Part shown: positions 59,221-64,000 of the stretch, in pieces | Numbering within the stretch: the first letter of the stretch is position 1 | Layout: each line of letters begins with the position of its first letter | Source: Dipodascopsis uninucleata var. uninucleata | Taxonomy: Eukaryota > Ascomycota > Lipomycetes > Lipomycetales > Lipomycetaceae | Reading direction: 5' to 3' | Length of the DNA stretch: 64,000 bases | Assembly (NCBI GenBank): GCA_030568195.1 | Contig: JAJLTO010000014.1 | Span: 310,001-374,000, forward strand | Notes under the pieces: model-generated | The model's input: only the letters and a program-made list of their open reading frames with translations | What the model was told of the DNA's origin: nothing | The model's database searches: none | Program-made: the position numbers and the translations under genes

Positions 59221-60060
59221 TATTTTATCTGGTGCTTCATTTTAGGTCCAGCTAAACTTCGTCACGGTTTACTCCTTTTTTTGTAGTCGCTGAGCTAGTT
59301 TCAGTGGTCCGTGTGGGGGGTTCTAGTAGAAACCTGGCTCTGTTTTGTCTACGTGGTCAATACTAGCCTGCCTTCATTCTGCAGCTACCTCTGTCCTTTG
59401 GAATTGGACAGAGTTAGCTGAGAAGCGAGTCACTGGCGCTTGAAGTCTATTGGGGATAGAGTTCCAGAGCTACAGTTATACATGTGGCTAGTGCGGTAGT
59501 ACATATGACAGTTTGCCGCTGACGGGTCGGAATAGAAAGCTGGTCTGTTGAACATAGAAAGCAGCACCATTGTATACTAATGAAACTATTTGGCTACCGG
59601 AAACATCTGCCTGGTCCGCGACCTGCTGTCGCCTGTAGCCACCAGGAGCAATAGATAGCTACCGACGTTAGCCAGTAAGCGGAATTCTGTATAGACGACT
59701 ACCATTATTAAGACTACATAAGCTACGTATTACTAAGCCCAACTGCGTACAACTAAGCCTAGCTATGTGAGAACACGTATAGCTGCATTGGCCTTCAGCA
59801 TGTTAATGTTTGATTTCACAATGCCTTCATAGCTCTACGCGGGTTGCTCTGCTAGCATTACAGCGAGTTACTGCACAGATTACGAGGATTAATCTAACGG
59901 GAAGCGCTAGCTAATACTGATCGTTGGAGGCCCGACAATGCGGAGAAGCTGCAGCATAACTGTCCACACAATCACTGCTTCTCGCCGACCGTAAAGGGGG
60001 ATGTTGGAGCGCGGATGAGTGTCATTCGCGCACTTCGCTGCTAGACATCAACAATACAGC
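59221..60060 (+). mobile_element. possible decayed LTR-retrotransposon 3' end (Ty1/copia-like?)
   Basis: At 59990-60003 a purine tract (AAAGGGGGA) runs straight into TGTTGG, the arrangement of a polypurine tract next to a 3' LTR, and CATCAACA at about 60045-60052 could mark the LTR end. The upstream several hundred bases have only faint resemblance to a copia RNase H region. If real, the element is old, short and heavily broken; a matching 5' LTR was not found. Confidence 0.22.
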
Positions 60061-60885
60061 GACATAACGGTAAACATAGCATCTATACTACGAAATAAAT
60101 AAGAATGAAATGCAGTAGTAACGCAGACGATAAGCTCTCGTTGTAGAATAGTCTAATTTATGATTGTGGTTAACATCACAGGTGGAATACTCGTATTCGT
60201 AAGCAAGCAACCAGAAGCTGACTTCGACTTGATGCTTTTTCTAAGACTTGTTTCAAACTGTCCTCATACCCTTAATAAAAATAAAAATGCGCCGACAAAT
60301 CTCAGCATCACTCCACTGTCTATGTAAATGTCATGTAAGTGTCATGTCCACATGAAGAAAAGTTATTGTTGACATAGTGAGGCACAACGTTGTACAACCG
60401 TAAATCTTGAGAATTGCTTGGGTGCCAAAGACCGTTAAAACCGGACGTTTTCGTCACAGAAAACTGGTCCATGAATCCCCCCACTTCGCATGTCTAACCG
60501 TAATAGGAAATTTAGGGGTAGCTCTCTAACTGCATGCCGTCCCCTATATTTAACCCAAGCCCTCACGAGAAATAGATTTGGTTAATACTGGAAACCTTTG
60601 GCTGCGGTTTGGGGAGGAAATAGCAAAAGGCGACGAGGCGAAAAAAAAAAAGAGCTATACGATATTGTAAGAGGAATAAAATAGCAGAGAATACAATAGC
60701 AGCAGTTTTTGAAAGGCAAACTAAAAGGAAAGAAAAAGAAAAGAGGACAACCAATTTGATAGCTCGCTTTCATAGAGCATAGTACGTGGTATTCTTTGTT
60801 ATGGCAAAAGAGAAGCAAACAAGAGCCAAAGATCTATTTTTTCAACGCAGGTGGTAGAGACTTTTGATCATATGAGGTGGTGATC
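60061..60885. other. promoter region of the Zn2Cys6 gene
   Basis: A purine-rich tract at about 60610-60760, including 11 consecutive A at 60641-60651, precedes the regulator gene; poly(dA) tracts of this kind disfavour nucleosomes in yeast promoters. No other gene seen. Confidence 0.5.
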
Positions 60886-63249
60886 ATGGTCGGCGTAGCT
60901 GGCGGTAGCAGAGGCTGCATGAACTGTCGACGCCGTAGAATTAAGGTAAGGACAAAGTCGCGTTATGAAGAGATATGCAAGAATGTATAGAGTCGGCATG
61001 CTGGACCAGAGCATCAGAAGATCGGGTAGACAAAGGACGAAATATTCAGTTCTAATAGAATCAGAATATTACGTGGTGAAAAAATATCAGAGTAAAAATA
61101 GAATTTTTTTGATAAGAGTACGCGAATTGCTTGTAATGAATCATGATGAAGCATTAGCTGTTGATATAAGTGACGCAAAGCAGAAGTTCGCTTAAGTAAA
61201 AATGCGATTATTGCATCGTCAGATTATAAATACACAGCAAAATGCAGAAATTGGCTGTGTCTCGGTGTTAAAATTGCTCTTGTCCGTGTCCGGCATATAG
61301 ACCAGACTGTGAAAGCTCGGGAGTGGGCTTGGTGGGGAACATAACGTGAAAAGGATAGAATTGCGAGAATGCGATAGCCACAATCTGAGCCAGTACTGAT
61401 TTATGTGCAATTTGTTTTTTAGTGCGACGAACAATATCCAATCTGCAAGCGATGTATAAAATCCAATCTTACATGTGATGGACCGAAGGTTGGACCTGTA
61501 TTCAGGCGCCAGCGTGTTGGCAGCCTGGGCTTCACTGTTACGGAGGAGACTGTCAGGTCTTCCGAAAGTGAAAGTCAGACTGGTGTAACCACTCCCGAGA
61601 TGGATGGCAATGACCCGCAAAGCACAATCATTAAGATGCTTAGCTCGGCGAGAAATGCAGGAAGCACTATTTCAAAGCTGCAAGAAGTCTGGAATTACGA
61701 GATTGGACGCAAAGACCATGGTGTAATAGTACTGAACTCTCGTTTGTCGCCTGATATGGATAGCAGCCTTTTGTGGTATTTCGTGAAAAATTTTGTCAGC
61801 GATAGTGGCTACACATCTGATAGAAGATTCAGTGAACTCTACAACCTATGGGTTCCAAATTTACCTCGGATAATAGATCTCGGGCCAAACTCCCCAGCTT
61901 GCCAATCTTGTCGAGCGATAGTCCTATCTTTCTGTGCCGGTGCACTGAAAGATGAATCGCTGAGAATGCGATCTATAGATGCATATGCCCGTGCGCTGAG
62001 ACTCCAAAAGGAGAATGTAACTGACTTTGTTCGGGAGCTAGAAGAACAGAAAGTCGCTCATAAGAATAGAGTAGTATACGATTTCGAGACTGATAGCGAG
62101 GGGCGCGGAAAGCTCAAGGCACGATTCTTACACAGTTTAATAGCGGCTGCTTTCTTCATACTGTATGAGTACATGACTCCTACAGATTCGGTTTCATGGA
62201 TGACACTTGCAAATGGCATTGCTGGAATGTTGAGGCTCGTGGGACCTGTTGCGTGTCAAGAGGGTATTCCACATAGGACATACGTATCCTTAAGAGCCCT
62301 TTTGGTTATTTGCAGCATTTTATCTCATCAGGACACATTCTTGTCCTCTCGTGAATGGCGAGAGATACCGTTCCAGGTATTTCCCAAGAACATTGACCAA
62401 CAGTTATATGACATAGCTCTAGAAATCCCAAAGCTAGAGCAGGTTGCTTCAAAACATGTTTCATTAGATCCTTTGAAGATTCCTGAGGACGATAGCGCTT
62501 GGATTCGGCGGGAGTGCTCCAAAGTGCGGACGAAAGAAGATATCGAGGAAATGGTGTATGTTTTTAGGGCTTTACAGCGGGTGGACCGTCAATGCGACGA
62601 ATGGTTTGGTCAATATAAAGCTAGTGTAAAGGAGCATGTACATGCGAATTATAAACAGACAGATAGCATGGTCTTCAACGAGGAGCTTGGTGTACTTGAA
62701 GATTCGACTGTCCGATGTACCGCCGTTGATAGCGCTGAAGAGTGGATGAGAACACATTTTTTCAAACCCGATGTGGCTTTTGTATCCAGATTTGACTACA
62801 GAACGAATTTCTATTATTACTCAATCAGGATTTTACTGTGTATACTACTAAGATTATGTTCTCCTTTCGCTTTCATGAAGGATCTGAAGTTACGTAGTCT
62901 CTCTGAAACATTCAAGACTACAGATATAAATCAGTATATCGAGCAGGTTAGATACCGAGGACGCGAGTTTAGTGCAGTTGTTTGCAGATCGTCAAATCTC
63001 ATCTCATCGTATGGGCCAGGTTATCAAGTTGCAAATCTGCAAATGTGTCTTCGAATGGCTCACAGTCTTTTGTGGGATCCGCTTGATTTATACTGGGTTG
63101 AAATGCAGTTGAAGAAACTAACAGCGCGCGGTTTTGCTCTAGGTACTGCAGGTGTAACTAATCATGCACAGACGTATTTACCATTATATGACAGTCTGCA
63201 GACCTGTCCGGGCTGTCAAGAAAAATTAAGGATAATGCTAGCGGATTAA
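60886..63249 (+). CDS. Zn(II)2Cys6 transcription factor, 2 exons with long intron
   Basis: Fungal-specific zinc-cluster regulator, nuclear. Exon 1 (60886-60945) encodes only 20 residues, MVGVAGGSRGCMNCRRRRIK; exon 2 (61423-63249) begins CDEQYPICKRCIKSNLTC, so the spliced protein has the full C-x2-C-x6-C-x6-C-x2-C-x6-C cluster at residues 11-38. The total is 628 residues. The intron is 477 nt (GTAAGG donor, TTTTTTAG acceptor), far longer than the others here, and sits inside the DNA-binding domain. Reading through it adds 14 residues and stops. The long C-terminal part lacks motifs I can name and fits the poorly conserved middle region of such regulators. Targets are unknown; the neighbouring metabolic genes are candidates by position. 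Confidence 0.88.
60946..61422 (+). other. 477-nt intron within the zinc-cluster codons
   Basis: Inferred from the exact completion of the six-Cys motif on joining 60945 to 61423. It contains a 76-codon plus-strand frame (60965-61195) and a minus-strand frame at 61219-61620, neither with a recognisable product. Confidence 0.8.
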
Positions 63250-63535
63250 TTTAATTTTTGGTTTCTTATCATGTGTTGTATATGACAAAAAGTATGAGTT
63301 TATTAGGCATGGTTTGTATATTATAATTGTTTGGAATACAATGACTACACGAGTTTCACGACAAACTTATTTTGATGATGTATAGATCAATATAGAACTA
63401 TTTAAGTGTCATTTGTAACTTAATAACATTTAATTGCTTTTATTTTGTATATGTTCTTGTGGATATAGGAAAAGTTATGTATTAATAGAATATCCAATGT
63501 TCGATAAGATATCTTTCGAATATAATAAATTTAAT
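63250..63535. other. convergent 3' spacer
   Basis: AT-rich 3' flanks of the regulator and of the acetyltransferase. Nothing else seen. Confidence 0.6.
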
Positions 63536-64000
63536 CTATTCTGCGTCTTTCTTAAGATCTTGACATGGCTCGACTGTCTTAATAACTCTCGCAGGATTAC
63601 CAACAGCAACGGAATAGTCGGGGATGCTCTTAGTGACAACTGAACCAGCACCTATTGTACAGCCCTTTCCGATGTTGACACCTGGCAAGATGGTACAATC
63701 TCCGCCAATCCAGCAGTCATCGCCGATCGTAATAGTATGTGCTCTTTCGAGATGATCTCTTCTCGTTTGGACTTCAGTATCATGCGTAGCAGTAAAAAGA
63801 GAGACATTGGGTCCAAACAGGACCCTATCTCCGATAATAACAAGAGCGCAGTCAAGGATGCAAGTTCTAATATATAGGTGCAACAAATGGTTAGCTATTC
63901 CATCTCGGTATGATCAATTAATTCGACTCTCAATACTCACCCAAAATTCGCATAAAAGTTATCACCAAGGATAATGTTTGTACCATAATCAAAAGTAAAA
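63536..64000 (-). CDS. hexapeptide-repeat O-acetyltransferase (maltose/galactoside type), N-terminus outside window
   Basis: Left-handed beta-helix acetyltransferase of the NodL/LacA/maltose acetyltransferase group, using acetyl-CoA to acetylate sugars or related hydroxyls. The visible exons are 64000-63941 and 63866-63536, with a 74-nt intron (GTGAGT donor, TATTAG acceptor). The product reads DYGTNIILGDNFYANFG, then CILDCALVIIGDRVLFGPNV, the active-site His region LFTATHD, then ITIGDDCWIGGDCTILPGVN and IGAGSVVTKSIPDYSVAVGN before the stop. These are the classical repeats and the NPAR terminal motif. The missing part upstream should be the short helical N-terminal domain. It is convergent with the Zn2Cys6 gene. 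Such genes are scattered in fungi and often suspected of bacterial origin; the intron shows that this copy is adapted to a fungal genome. Confidence 0.9.

Noticed and set aside
60965-61195. 76-codon frame inside the Zn2Cys6 intron
   Set aside because: It is removed by the splice that restores the six-cysteine motif and shows no domain of its own.
1-64000. tRNA, rRNA and CRISPR arrays
   Set aside because: By-eye search for B-box-like GTTCGAnTC with a paired A box found nothing convincing, and there are no regularly spaced direct repeats. A tRNA scan would be decisive.

Overview
The window is nuclear DNA from an ascomycete fungus, probably yeast-like. The genes are eukaryotic and mostly intron-poor. 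I infer about a dozen short introns (46-108 nt), with GTAAGT/GTATGT/GTAGGT/GTGAGT donors, AG acceptors and often a CTAAC/TTAAC-like branch site, plus one unusually long intron of 477 nt. The families (Dop1, Mon1, Imp2, a Bud16-type pyridoxal kinase, Zn2Cys6 and C2H2 regulators, fungal MFS permeases) fit this. CTG encodes Leu at a conserved position, so this is not a CUG-Ser yeast. An early-branching Saccharomycotina or a Taphrinomycotina species would fit, but I cannot decide between them.

Layout. 1-13.7 kb is the housekeeping part: DOP1 (minus, leaves the window on the left), a candidate tiny three-exon gene, MON1, a four-exon IMP2 and a pyridoxal kinase. 15.0-16.7 kb holds a C2H2 zinc-finger regulator (minus). 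About 16.7-25.7 kb is almost gene-free, with a GC-rich patch, microsatellites and no convincing coding sequence. 25.7-41.9 kb is a transporter region: a small unknown protein, a Git1-like permease, three permeases of the allantoate/vitamin (ACS) family (two of them a tail-to-tail inverted pair), a decayed Ty3/gypsy-like remnant, a lactose-permease-type sugar transporter and, facing it, a polyol-type SDR dehydrogenase. 45.7-64 kb holds a full-size ABCB exporter, an aldo-keto reductase, an NRPS-like adenylation/thiolation/reductase enzyme, a hexose transporter, a Zn2Cys6 regulator and a hexapeptide acetyltransferase (minus, leaves the window on the right).

How they may work together. Dop1 and Mon1 both serve Golgi/endosome/vacuole traffic. 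The permease region looks like a nutrient-uptake neighbourhood (vitamins or ureides, glycerophosphodiesters, sugars and polyols). At the right, a carboxylic-acid-reducing NRPS-like enzyme next to an aldo-keto reductase, flanked by an exporter and a pathway-type regulator, resembles a small metabolite cluster: acid to aldehyde to alcohol, with export. That link is inferred from order and chemistry only.
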